A DNA stretch of 64,000 nucleotides, from assembly GCA_963920575.1 (NCBI GenBank), contig OY986965.1, positions 2,851,072 to 2,915,071 of the forward strand, read 5' to 3'. The notes beneath the pieces were generated by a model. The model was not told the origin of the DNA and made no database searches. It worked only from the letters and a program-made list of their open reading frames with translations. The position numbers were made by a program, and so were the translations under genes. Within the stretch, counting starts at the first letter, position 1. Every line of letters begins with the position of its first letter. The DNA is from Narthecium ossifragum (Eukaryota > Streptophyta > Magnoliopsida > Dioscoreales > Nartheciaceae). This document shows positions 11,601 through 21,423 of this stretch, piece after piece.

Positions 11601-13856
11601 TTTTTTTGTATTTCAATACTTCGATTTTCGGTTTTCAGTTCGGTTTGCAATTTTAAATTTCGGTTAAAAACTGAAAAATCTAAAATTTTCTCTCTTAATA
11701 CTCTCGTCCGTGCATATTATGATTATGGTTCATCCATTTCATTAATTCATATGGTTTGAATCGGGTTTGTTTTGATTGTGGGTCGGATCCAAATGTCTAT
11801 AAAGTTGGTAGGATCCAAGCTTTATCCTATAGGTTACAGCTTCTCTCATGATCACGAATCTCACCCCCTCATGGACCTCACACCCATGGCTCCTACAGCA
11901 AGCTCCATCGCCACCACCTCCCTGGTCATCGGATCACCGCCCGACCGCCTCACACACACTCTCTCATCTTCTTCATCCGTTTCCAACCTCCTCCGCAACC
12001 CGCATCTTCTTCAATCTCCGCAGCCCCATCCGCGGTCCTCCAGCGCAGCCAAACGCCAGCAACCAGTGACCCAACCCTCGTTTGGCGGTGCTACACCCTC
12101 GCCGGAGCTCATCCGGCCTTTCCCACACGGTGATGCCTACCATAGATCCTCCTCGCCCATCTCCAATCTGTCCTCCACCCCCACGATGCTCCCCCCACTT
12201 TAAGCCGCCGCTCGAAGGCCGGCCGCTGCCGGCAGCCATCCTGCTCTGCCACAGCTCCATCATGCTGACCTCTAAGTTGGCTAGCAAATCCTCTTCTTCG
12301 CCATAAAATCCATAGGTTCTTTAGGAGGAACGGTTCGGTTCGGTTTCCTCGCTTTAGAACGGAAAATTACGGTTCTGTTTGGTTTGGTTTTGAAGGAGAA
12401 TTCGGTTCGGTTTTTATTATTTCGGATCGAATAAATTTTGGTTTTTCAGTTGTGGAGTGAACACCAAACCGGACACCGAATGCTCACCCCTAATCAAACC
12501 ATGTTATGGATTGTGATATCGATAGCTTTGCAAGAAGAGGTTATTAAGTAAAATTTTGAAGCAAGCCAAATACATATTTCCATATCTTACTGTAATATAT
12601 GCAATGTATTGCTTATACCTACTTTTATGTAGTTTTACCTTAAGCAAATTAATCAGTGAAATCATGTATTATCAAGTGCTTTTTTACGTTCAGGAAATGT
12701 TTATACATCTTGATGAATGTTAAATTTTGAATTCCACCTAGCTGAGTGGATACTGTTTTAAAATAAGTACCTTTTAGTTATCAATATAGCAATCTTGTTT
12801 TTGGCATCAAAGCAGTGAGGAAAAATTGCGTAACCAGGGTGTATATATCAACATAGCCATTGTATTTCCATTGTCTCAATGCTGTAGATACATGCAAATG
12901 CTCTTCTCTGTCTTCTATTTGCTTCTCTCTCTCTCGCGCATGAGAAACATTGCATGTCTGTTTTCCTTTCATCCTCTTTTTCTTGTAAGAAATCCAAGTT
13001 GTTTATTCAATTATCAACTTTAACGGTTAAAGAGGGCTATAAGTTTAGTGTTTGCAGACTGCCTGATGTGTATAAGATAGATGGACAAATTAGATTCATA
13101 TCATTCAAGACGAAATGAGTGTCTATGTTCCCTTCTTAAGTATGGTTGTAAGCAGGGTTGGGCATTAGTCACTTGAATGGTGTAGTGTGGATGATTTGGA
13201 GAGGTTTATCTTCACTGTCTTCTTCTCGGGTATAAATTGCATTCTCTTTTGTCTGTTATTCATCCCGAGCTGTGCACTTATCTTCAGCCTCTTTTTGTCT
13301 AACTGTAGTGAAAGAACATGCCATCTGTATTAGAGCGATATGCATCTTTTACATTCTGGTGAAATAGTACAAAAAGAAGTTGCTATTAAGCATTAGGAGT
13401 CTGATGTATTTTCTTTCCGATCTTATGGGATGTGGACTACTGAATGGGCTCCTAAGAGCAGTTGGTTGGAGCTAAGTCTGCATTAGGCTGATTTTCTGTT
13501 ACTAGACCTCGTTAATTCTATCTCATATAGCTATATCAATCCTTCACATTGATAATGTGATACTTTGTTGTGCTTCACAACCATTGCACATTTATAGGCC
13601 TTCTGCTGAACTCTTTCTTTCAGTGGTTTTACGAGATCCGTTTTGCTTTTACTTTATGTAGGTGTAAAAGGAAGTTATGAACAACATAGTGTCAGCATGA
13701 TTTTATGCGTGATATCAGTTCTGATACGGCTTATGTCCTGTATTCATATATGAAGAATTATCTTGGGCGTGACATTTCCATTCGCTCTTCCATGCTTGGT
13801 TATTGAAAAGAGGCAAGCATGTGGGAAGACGTGTTTTGTGGTTTTATGCAACTCAG
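8691..13856 (+). other. Long untranslated/intronic region upstream of gene A
   Basis: No protein-coding gene is recognised in these 5 kb apart from the hAT element at 11515-12492. A short block at 9509-9561, between TTTCCTATTCAG and GAGGTACAAG, has acceptor and donor signals and could be a leader exon. Otherwise the sequence is AT-rich and intron-like, with T-rich tracts on the + strand. Confidence 0.4.
11515..12492. mobile_element. hAT-type non-autonomous element, perfect 8-base target duplication
   Basis: The ends TAGGGGCGAGCA and TGCTCACCCCTA are inverted copies, and ATCAAACC flanks the element at 11507-11514 and 12493-12500. Subterminal zones are full of TTCGGTTCGGTTT words in both orientations. 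The interior (about 11850-12300) is GC-rich and unlike the ends, with open frames rich in Ser, Pro and His, and may be captured host sequence; I do not recognise it. There is no transposase. It belongs to the same family as 41139-41476. Confidence 0.9.
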
Positions 13857-13883
13857 ATGAGAGAATATAGGACATTTGTCTGA
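13857..13883 (+). promoter_or_regulatory. Short upstream ORF in the leader of gene A
   Basis: ATG at 13857 opens an 8-codon frame ending in TGA at 13881-13883, six bases before the ATG at 13890. An acceptor-like CAACTCAG immediately precedes it, so the last leader exon may begin exactly at this ATG. If transcribed, it could modulate initiation at the main start. Confidence 0.4.
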
Positions 13884-13895
13884 TATTCAATGCTA

Positions 13896-16800
13896 ATGGA
13901 GTGCAACAAGGAAGAGGCAGTCAGGGCCAGGGCCATTGCTGAAAGCAGGATGCAGAACAAAGACTTTCTGGGGGCCAAAAAATTTGCAATCAAGGCCCAA
14001 CAGCTATTTCCAGAACTTGAAAACGTTTCTCATATGTTAACTGTGTGCGAAGTTCATTGTTCAGCTGGGAGTAAGGTCAATGGAGAGATGGACTGGTATG
14101 GCATTCTACAAGTAGAGCCTACTGCAGATGATGCATCGATCAAGAAACAATATCGCAAGCTTGCTCTTCTTCTTCATCCTGATAAAAACAAGTTTGCAGG
14201 TGCTGAAGCTGCTTTTAAGCTGATTGGAGAAGCAAATATGACGCTCTCTGACCGAGGAAAGCGTTCTCTGCATGACATAAAAAGAAGGGCTAATATCAGT
14301 GTCCAGGCAAGGCAGCCTCAGCAGCAGTCAAGCAGGACATCCTACGTCAGGAAACAGTCTGCTTTTCCAGATAATGGGAGAAACTCTAATGGATTAAATC
14401 AACAGCAATCTGCTTTCTCTAGCGTCCAGGCTTTCTGGACCACTTGTTCCCATTGTGGAATGAGGTACCAGTATTATAGGAACATATTAAACAGAGCCCT
14501 CCGCTGTCAGAGTTGTTTGAAGCCATTTATTGCTATTGATATTGATGCCCAAGGTGTGCCTCCTGCTGCAAAGTCAGGTGCGCCAAACATTCGTTCTGGA
14601 ATTCCTCAGCAGGAGGTCTCTGGTCAGCATGCTCATGGTGCTGGCCAGCAAACTTATTCTCGAAATGCTTCTACTATGGGGTTCCAGGGGAATGTGGTGG
14701 GAGGACCCGCAACAGCAGAGCCATGGGCCAAATCGAGAATCAACGCTGACAAGGGTGTATTTACGAACAACGGAAAAGGTGATAATAAGGTAAATGAGGA
14801 AGTGGAATCTGGCAATGAGCTTAAGTTTGAGAAGGTGAACCTTCAGGAAGTTAATAAGAAAGAGCAGACAGTGAAGCCCTCAGCGGGAAATGCAAACCGA
14901 AAGAGGGGGAAAAGGATGTTAGTCGAATGCAGTGATTCTGATAGTAGCACAGACAGTGAAGATGTGGTTATGGAAGACATTGATGCAGTGCCCAGCGAAA
15001 GTCGTCATCCAAGAAGATCAAGTAGGCAAAAACAAAATGTTACGTACAATGAAGGTGAAAGTGATGGCGATGAGGATGGAGACAACTTTGTGGCATCCCT
15101 GAGTTCTAAAAGGTTAAGAAAAGGTGGAACATTTGGTGATGGTGATCTATGCGATAAGGCATTTTCTAAGGAAGAAGGGAATGGCATCCATGTTTGGGCA
15201 TCTGGAATTGCTGATGCTGAACAGAAGAATGGCAAAGAGAAACCATATGTTCCTTTTGTTGACAGCGTATCTAATGGTAATGAAGCCTTTGGCACTTTTG
15301 TCCATCTAGGCGATAAACAAGGGGTTAGTGAAGACGACGAAATGGTAAAAGCTGGGTCTGGATCAACCGCTGATTCCTCGTCCCCGGACAATCTGAATAC
15401 CTTTTCATATCCTGATCCTGAATTTTGTGATTTCGACAAGAACAGGGACCAAAGCCTATTTGCAGCCGATCAGGTCTGGGCAATCTATGATAATTCGGAT
15501 GGCATGCCAAGATTTTATGCTCGGATAAAAAATGTCTCCACTTCAGGCTTCAAGCTGCGGTTTACTTGGCTAGAGCACGAACCCTCTGGTGAAGCTGAGG
15601 TGGCATGGTCCGATGAAGGTCTGCCTGTAGCTTGTGGAAATTTCAGATTTGGAAAGTCAGAGTGGGCAGAAGATAGGCTGATGTTCTCTCATGTTATGGC
15701 TTGGAGAAAGGGCCCAAGAAGGAATCTGTATGAGATATATCCTATGAAGGGAGATGTCTGGGCGCTTTTTAAGAACTGGGATATTAGTTGGAGCTGTGAC
15801 CCTGACAATGGCAGAGTCTATCAATATGAAGTTGTCGAAGTGCTCTCGGATTATGAAAAAGGTTCTGACGCTAGAGTTGCTCCTCTAGTTAAAATAAAAG
15901 GGTTTGTGGCCCTGTTTATGAGAGATACAGACAAGGGATCTGGACTGCTTAAAATTCCTTCCAGTGAAATGCTAAGATTTTCCCACCAGGTCCCTTGTTA
16001 TAGATTAACTGGGAATGAGCGGGAAGGCATTCCAGAAGGTTGCTTTGAACTTGACTCTGCATCTTTGCCCAGTAAATTTGATGAAACTTTTCCTTCGATC
16101 AGCCTGGATAGTGCTACAGCGAGGTTCAAAAGTTTCCAGTATACTGTTGAAGAGAGATTTGCATCTGGTGCAGCTGAGAAGAGCACACAATCGAAGGAGA
16201 AGAATCCAGGTAAGAAGGTTATGAGCAGAGAAGAGCCGGCTGATTTGGCAACTAGGGTAAGTGTGAAAGGACTCAATCAAGCGAGTTCTAGTGAAAACGC
16301 TGCTGCAGAGACATGGAACCATGCACATATTGAAGGTGAGAAACAGAAGCATCTGGATGATGATGAAGAGCATATAGATTGTTGTAATATCAGTTCTGAT
16401 AGTGCTGCTCAGCATCATGGTAGCTCTTCTCTTAGATCTTCCAGCCCTGTTTGCTATGAGTATCCTGAATCAGAATTTCACAATTTTGAACAAGAGCGGT
16501 CAAGCGACAATTTCCATGCCGGACAGATTTGGGCACTTTTCAGTGACGTGGATAAATTTCCTAATTATTATGGTTATATTAAAAAAGTTGAGCAAAAAGA
16601 ATTTAGAGTAGACATGGCGTGGCTTGAGCCTTGCCGGTCACAGGAGGATGAGATCCAGTGGATAGGAGAAGATTTACCCGTTGCATGTGGAGGATTTAAA
16701 GTTACAGGTGATGTGGTGAGCTATGATACAACTGAAACGTTTTCTCATGTGGTACAAGTGAAGCAAACTGGAAAACGGACTTATGATATCTACCCAGTTG

Positions 16801-17138
16801 TTGGTGAGCTATGGGCTGTGTATAAGAGTTGGCATGTTGGATGGAAATATGCAGACCTGAAGAATGCTGATTATGATGTTGTGGAAGTCATTTCCTATTC
16901 AGGCGCTGGAATCCGTGTTCAGATACTGGAAAAAGTGGATGGTTACAGCGCAGTTTTTATGCCGGTAAGAAATGGTAGTGTTGTGACCAGAATGGATATT
17001 CCCACTGATCAACTCCTGCGGTTCTCTCATCGGATTCCTGCATTTAAATTAAGTGAAGAAAGAGGTGGCAAGCTTCGTGGGTACTGGGAGCTTGATCCCG
17101 CATCCGTACCAGAAGTCTTGTTGTTTGCAAACGATTGA
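13896..17138 (+). CDS. DnaJ-domain protein with two DUF3444 domains (gene A)
   Basis: Intact single-exon reading frame of about 1080 residues. I chose the ATG at 13896 because the family begins MECNKEEA; an in-frame ATG two codons earlier (13890) is also possible. In order: an N-terminal helical segment; a J domain at about residues 66-130 with the HPD tripeptide needed to stimulate Hsp70 ATPase; a Gln/Ser-rich linker; a zinc-ribbon-like segment (CSHCGMRY ... CQSCLKPF); a long acidic/basic linker with a KRGKR nuclear-type signal; DUF3444-1 (about 506-735, WAIYDNSDGMPRFYA); a second linker; DUF3444-2 (about 858-1078, WALFSDVDKFPNYYG). The family consists of plant Hsp70 co-chaperones, probably nuclear; the client is unknown. 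This is the only copy in the window with a J domain and appears to be the parent of the DUF3444 parts of B and D. Confidence 0.95.
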   Translation: MECNKEEAVRARAIAESRMQNKDFLGAKKFAIKAQQLFPELENVSHMLTVCEVHCSAGSKVNGEMDWYGILQVEPTADDASIKKQYRKLALLLHPDKNKFAGAEAAFKLIGEANMTLSDRGKRSLHDIKRRANISVQARQPQQQSSRTSYVRKQSAFPDNGRNSNGLNQQQSAFSSVQAFWTTCSHCGMRYQYYRNILNRALRCQSCLKPFIAIDIDAQGVPPAAKSGAPNIRSGIPQQEVSGQHAHGAGQQTYSRNASTMGFQGNVVGGPATAEPWAKSRINADKGVFTNNGKGDNKVNEEVESGNELKFEKVNLQEVNKKEQTVKPSAGNANRKRGKRMLVECSDSDSSTDSEDVVMEDIDAVPSESRHPRRSSRQKQNVTYNEGESDGDEDGDNFVASLSSKRLRKGGTFGDGDLCDKAFSKEEGNGIHVWASGIADAEQKNGKEKPYVPFVDSVSNGNEAFGTFVHLGDKQGVSEDDEMVKAGSGSTADSSSPDNLNTFSYPDPEFCDFDKNRDQSLFAADQVWAIYDNSDGMPRFYARIKNVSTSGFKLRFTWLEHEPSGEAEVAWSDEGLPVACGNFRFGKSEWAEDRLMFSHVMAWRKGPRRNLYEIYPMKGDVWALFKNWDISWSCDPDNGRVYQYEVVEVLSDYEKGSDARVAPLVKIKGFVALFMRDTDKGSGLLKIPSSEMLRFSHQVPCYRLTGNEREGIPEGCFELDSASLPSKFDETFPSISLDSATARFKSFQYTVEERFASGAAEKSTQSKEKNPGKKVMSREEPADLATRVSVKGLNQASSSENAAAETWNHAHIEGEKQKHLDDDEEHIDCCNISSDSAAQHHGSSSLRSSSPVCYEYPESEFHNFEQERSSDNFHAGQIWALFSDVDKFPNYYGYIKKVEQKEFRVDMAWLEPCRSQEDEIQWIGEDLPVACGGFKVTGDVVSYDTTETFSHVVQVKQTGKRTYDIYPVVGELWAVYKSWHVGWKYADLKNADYDVVEVISYSGAGIRVQILEKVDGYSAVFMPVRNGSVVTRMDIPTDQLLRFSHRIPAFKLSEERGGKLRGYWELDPASVPEVLLFAND

Positions 17139-17849
17139 AGCGTCAGATGGTAATTTTCTATGGCAGAGATAACTGATTTGTCTCTCCTGAAGCTTATGTG
17201 AATCCTCTAATCACAAAACATTTTATAAGGGGCCTAGCAGGGATGGGTTAGTTCTGAAGCTTGAAATGTAATTTGCATCCTTTCAAACTCGGTTTCTTGA
17301 TCAAGAAGCAGTACAACAACTAATGTAGAAGTTATGAGAAATTGCTGAATCTGTTCCAAGGTATAGATTCAGTCATTGCGATTGTCCTGTGGTTCGGGGG
17401 ACCTGATGATAGCTGGGGAATACATGATCATTTAGTTGTCATATGTTTCTGTAAACTGCAACTTGTTTTATCTAGACTTGTAATTCTGGTGCCATGGCTC
17501 GGATGTCGCAGCCACATTTTGAATGTACAGCGTACGTATTCCTGGCTTCATGTTGCAATCTCTTGTTTATGCAGCTGATACAAATCCATAGATTGGTATT
17601 CCTGGCTTCATGTTGCAATCTATATCTACAGTAAGTATCATGTTGTATGCCTTTTTTTTTATCATTACTTCTTGTCTTCCTTTTTTTTATCATTGCTGAC
17701 TCCGGCCTTTAGTACTAGTTGTTACGCAACATCTTGGAACATGCAATCAGTCTTCGCTAGGATGAATCTTATCAGAATCAAAGGGTAATTTGCTGGCCAA
17801 TATTGATTTTACTGTGTATCAATATTTTTCTTGTATATGTGATACTAGT
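17139..17849 (+). other. 3' untranslated region and flank of gene A
   Basis: The sequence after the stop resembles the region downstream of gene B (the AATGTATAGC..CGTATTCCT-type block), so this part was duplicated with the genes. A 27-base block (GTATTCCTGGCTTCATG...) occurs twice with a period of 60 bases, starting at 17536 and 17596. T-rich tracts lie at 17650-17690. Confidence 0.5.
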
Positions 17850-18179
17850 TAGGGGTGTACAACGGGTCGGGTCAATAGGTTAATGGGTTGGGTTGGATCT
17901 GACCCGTTAATTTTTAAGGGCCTTATGACCCGTCCGTTAACCTGTTAATTTATCAATAGGTAAACATATGCAGGTAACCCAATAATCCGTTATTATTTAT
18001 TAGTATCATATGAATAAGTATAAAGTTTTAAATTATAATCTATTAATTCAAAATTTAAACAACATAAACACGTAAATTTAAGTTGTGTCATATTAAGAAA
18101 TATAAAGTTTCTAATGTATGTTTCAAGTTTCAATTAACTTGAAAATTAATTAGATATAATATATATATATATATAAAGG

Positions 18180-18821
18180 GATTATCAGGGGAAAACTGAA
18201 AAAGAGAACCAGCTGTGGACCGTCCGACATCGGACGGTCCACAAATGCTCACCTTACTTAAAGACCCCAGACCCCCTCCTATCTACTGTGGACCATCTCC
18301 ATGCCCGTGCCCTAGACGACGCGAGCCCGGCCTCCCTCGCCACGCCCTCCCTTGCCCGCGCCGGCCTCGCCACGCCCTCCTTCGTTGTCACCCTCATATA
18401 CGCCAAATCTTTTGAAGACAAAAAACACTTCAATCAGTGAAAGAAGACTAACAGCATATAGAGAATTCAAAGTTACATAACAGAGGAGATTGAAGAGCTT
18501 GCCTGGTGCTATGTAGCCAATGGTGCCTTGGAATGCAGTTGATATAGATTCACATCCTCCATCCTGCAAATGAACTCCCAGCATTCGAGCTGTACCAAAA
18601 TCTCCGATGGAGGCGCGGGCGAGGGAGGGCGTGGCGAGGCCGGCGCGGGCGAGGGAGGCCGGGCTCGCGTCGTCTAGGGCACGGGCATGGAGATGGTCCA
18701 CAGTAGATAGGAGGGGGTCTGGGGTCTTTAAGTAAGGTGAGCATCTGTGGACCGTCCGATGGGGATCGGACGGTCCACAGCTGGTTCTCTATCTAAGAGA
18801 ACCAGTTTTCCCCTGATAATC
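18180..18821 (-). mobile_element. TIR element carrying a receptor-kinase gene fragment (Pack-type)
   Basis: Roughly 200-base arms at 18180-18379 and 18611-18821 are inverted copies, starting GATTATCAGGGGAAAACTG. Each arm holds its own hairpin (GGACCGTCCGA around a short loop). The arms differ mainly by an 18-base indel in a GGGAGGGCGTGGCGA repeat. Between them sit about 230 bases of unrelated sequence with a kinase exon-intron-exon piece. The element lies in an (AT)n run, so its target duplication cannot be defined and its superfamily (Mutator-like or other) is open. Confidence 0.85.
18380..18610 (-). pseudogene. Captured fragment of an FLS2-type LRR receptor kinase
   Basis: Minus-strand exon 18503-18610 encodes IGDFGTARMLG ... 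STAFQGTIGYIAP, the DFG activation-loop start and the GTIGYIAP motif of a protein kinase. A 94-base intron-like stretch follows (GCAAGC donor, CTTCAAAAG acceptor), then 18380-18408 encodes LAYMRVTTK, matching the continuation APEFAYMRKVTTK known in FLS2-like flagellin-receptor kinases, which have an intron at this point. That a GC..AG intron is still present shows capture of DNA rather than a processed transcript. The fragment has no start or kinase core and cannot encode an active kinase. The FLS2 assignment is from memory of the family; a related LRR kinase is possible. Confidence 0.8.
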
Positions 18822-19150
18822 TATATATATATATATACTTGTAATTTATAAATAGTCTTTATTCTAAACGGGTTACCCGTTAAGCAAAAACTTAAACACC
18901 CATTACCCGATCCGGTATTATTGTAACGGGTCGGGTCAGACCCGACCCGTTTACAACTACCTTTATGACCCGCCCGTTAAAGTTCGGGTCGGGTTAATTT
19001 TTCATGTCGGAACGGGTTACCCAACCCGTTGTACACCCCTAATACTAGTGGTGCCCCTATCACCTGGCGGGTAACCACCTGTTGAGCGGTTATTTCTTTA
19101 TTTGTTTATTCTAATGCGGATGAAAAGGCTCCCAACCGTCTTATAACTAT

Positions 19151-19557
19151 GGGTCCGTTTGGGCGTGCGTTTCTGCTGCCCAAACACACTTTTTTTTGGA
19201 CCGAACACAGCTGCGTTCACAAAAATCCCGTTTGGGAATAATAGCAGATTGGTGGGGACCACGTCAAAACTTCGTCAGAGACGAAGCAGTTTATAGGTGC
19301 TTTCATCTGGCCGCACCTTGGCTGCGGCGTAACAAACACAAAAACTAAATAACAAACTAATATTTTACACTGTACATTTAAAAATAAACGCACACCCAAA
19401 CAATAAATTACATGAACACACTTTTCTACCACAGTTATTAACGTGTCATACCAAACAGTTTTTAAGCCGTTACTGCACCGCACCGCACCTCAGCACAGTT
19501 TACAAACACACACCTCATCACAGTCATAAAAACCACAACGCACGCCCAAACGGAGCC
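19151..19557. mobile_element. MITE with GG(G/C)TCCGTTTGGGCGTGCG inverted ends
   Basis: The first 19 bases and the inverse of the last 19 bases match at all but one position. The interior is AT-rich and non-coding, with GCTGCG/CGCAGC words near the ends. TAT occurs on both sides (19148-19150 and 19558-19560), compatible with a 3-base target duplication. Confidence 0.7.
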
Positions 19558-19563
19558 TATATG

Positions 19564-20249
19564 TAGGGGTGTCCATCCGGGCCGCCCCCCGATTATCCGG
19601 GTCGGGCCGGGTTGGAGGCAATACCCGGTCCGGCCCTTGTAACCATCCGGACCGAGCTGGGCCAGTACCGGGCCCAATAGGTCTTCCACCCGGTCCGCTC
19701 CAGTTAAGGCCCTGCCCCGCTTGGAGACCGGGCTGGACCGGACCGGGCCGCTTAGGCCCGGTTCGGTTCTCTTAAAAAAATAAAGGAGCTGGTCACATGT
19801 GTCTCAAACGGTCACCTGTGACCTGTGGTCACAGGTGACCGTTTGAGGTGTCACCTGTGACACAGGTCACCGTTTGAGGGTCACATGTGACAGGTCAAAC
19901 GGTCACCTGTGTCACACAAGTGGGTGACTTGTCACAGGTGGGTGACCTGTGTCATAGGTGAGTCTCCTGTGAATTGAAATCAAACGGTGTCACAGGTGAT
20001 TGTGCAGTAGAGTTCATCTTTTTTTAAACCCGGACTGGGTCGGGCTGGGCATGACCAGGTTTTAGACTAATGGGCACTGGTCCAGCCCTGAATCCGGATT
20101 AGCCCGGACCAGCAGGCCAATACCCGGGTTTTAGACTAATGGGCATGGGTCCGGCCCTGAACCCGGATTAGCCCGGTCCATCAAGGCCAACACCCGGGGC
20201 GGACCGGGCTATGGCCCTGGTGGGCCCGGGCTGGGCTGTTTGGACACTA
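19564..20249. repeat. GC-rich hAT-like repeat with GGTCACCTGTGAC array
   Basis: Begins TAGGGGTGTCCATCCGGGCC and ends near GGCTGTTTGGACACTA, imperfect inverted ends like those of the hAT MITEs here, though no 8-base duplication is conserved. At 19790-20000 the words GGTCACCTGTGAC and GTCACAGGTGACC alternate about ten times. A block starting GGTTTTAGACTAATGGGCA at 20058 recurs at 20127 (period 69). Confidence 0.6.
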
Positions 20250-21063
20250 CTGCACATGTAGTGTCAATGGCATAAAGCAGGTATGTAGTCTCAATGGTCC
20301 AATATGAGCTTTAGCCCAACACGAAGGGCTTGAATAGTTTGACAGCCCTATTTATTTATTGTAGACCTGATTCATATAGACTCGGGCCGGGTATTGGGCT
20401 GGGCTTTAGCTAGAGTTGACAACATAAAGCATGTCCAAGCCCGGCCTGCCTGGGATTTTGGGCGACTAAGCAGTTTATAACAAGGTTATGTCTATTGTGA
20501 ACGGGGCCGGGCCTGCACCATTGCATAGTGAATCCTAAGCCTTGCCCGAGCTAAAATGTCCGGTCCGAATCTTTGTACCAAGCTGGCAAGCTTAGTTCAT
20601 GGGCAAGGTTGTTTTGCCCAAGTCCAAAAAATATTGCGCTAGGAGGTGGGACTTGGATGGGCCGGGCATTTCGGTCGGTGATCAGGTCTACTTTAATGAT
20701 GAATGGTCCCATAGCCGAATAGGGGTTCTCCCGGGGGTGGAAAATGCCATGGCTTTCTAAAATCTGTGATCCATGTCAAGAATTGATAATTACAGAGCCA
20801 GTGATGCCATCTGTTGAACTTGTTGCTATGATCAACATCAAATGCCGAATGCAATTCATTATGCATCATGCACTTAAAGTTTGCAGCCATGTCTTTGATC
20901 TACGTCAATGTCAAGCCTGCAGATGCACCACTATATTGCTAAAAAAATGTATCCGAGATGGATACAGGCACGTGAGATATGGCAATCATAGCGTAGGATT
21001 ATCAGATGATTGTGTGGATTCAGTTGTGTCTCAGATGGATTTTTAGAGAAACAAACACGTTAA
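20250..21063. other. Intergenic, degraded GGGCCGGG-rich repeat
   Basis: The words GGGCCGGGC and GCCCGGCC continue to about 20680, suggesting an older relative of the preceding element. 20700-21060 shows nothing recognisable. Confidence 0.4.
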
Positions 21064-21290
21064 GAGGGTGTTTGGTTGCATCTGCTAAAGCAATGCATTG
21101 CATCTGCTAAAGCAATGCATTGCATCTGCTAAAACAGTCATTTTGGTTGCATTTGCTAATGCAGCATTTGAGGCCCTTTTTGCATTAACTGATGCATGCA
21201 TCAGCTAATACAATGGCCAACACTGGTATAAATCAAAATACTGCATTAGCTCATGCATGCATCAGCTAATACAAACAACCAAACGCCCCC
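21064..21290. mobile_element. Tourist/PIF-Harbinger-type MITE with TAA target duplication
   Basis: The ends GAGGGTGTTTGGTTG and CAACCAAACGCCCCC are inverted copies, flanked by TAA at 21061-21063 and 21291-21293. The interior contains repeated GCATCTGCTAAAGCAATGCA and GCATGCATCAGCTAATAC blocks. 227 bases, non-coding, with the typical size and 3-base duplication of PIF/Harbinger MITEs. Confidence 0.88.
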
Positions 21291-21423
21291 TAAGTCTAAA
21301 TGCTGATTATTTTTTTAATAATTAGATTAGATTACTCTTAATAATAATTATGCTACTCCCAAAGATATGATGCTATTATACTACCATGGAGAGAATGATG
21401 TTATTTTAGAAAGGTTTTGTAAA

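Larger units (their letters stand above)
17850..19041. mobile_element. hAT-type MITE with a nested TIR element, 8-base target duplication
   Basis: The ends TAGGGGTGTACAACGGGT and ACCCGTTGTACACCCCTA are inverted copies, and ATACTAGT flanks both sides (17842-17849 and 19042-19049). Subterminal zones carry repeated GGGTCGGGT/ACCCGACCC words. There is no transposase. About 642 bases of the interior (18180-18821) are a second, younger element inserted into an (AT)n tract, leaving a host MITE of about 550 bases. Confidence 0.92.

Noticed and set aside
15005..15439. 144-codon minus-strand frame inside gene A
   Set aside because: It is the complement of the coding strand of a conserved gene and has no independent motif.
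18312..18701. 129-codon minus-strand frame as an intact kinase gene
   Set aside because: The kinase-like part is only a fragment between transposon arms, reads through an intron and lacks the ATP-binding and catalytic loops.
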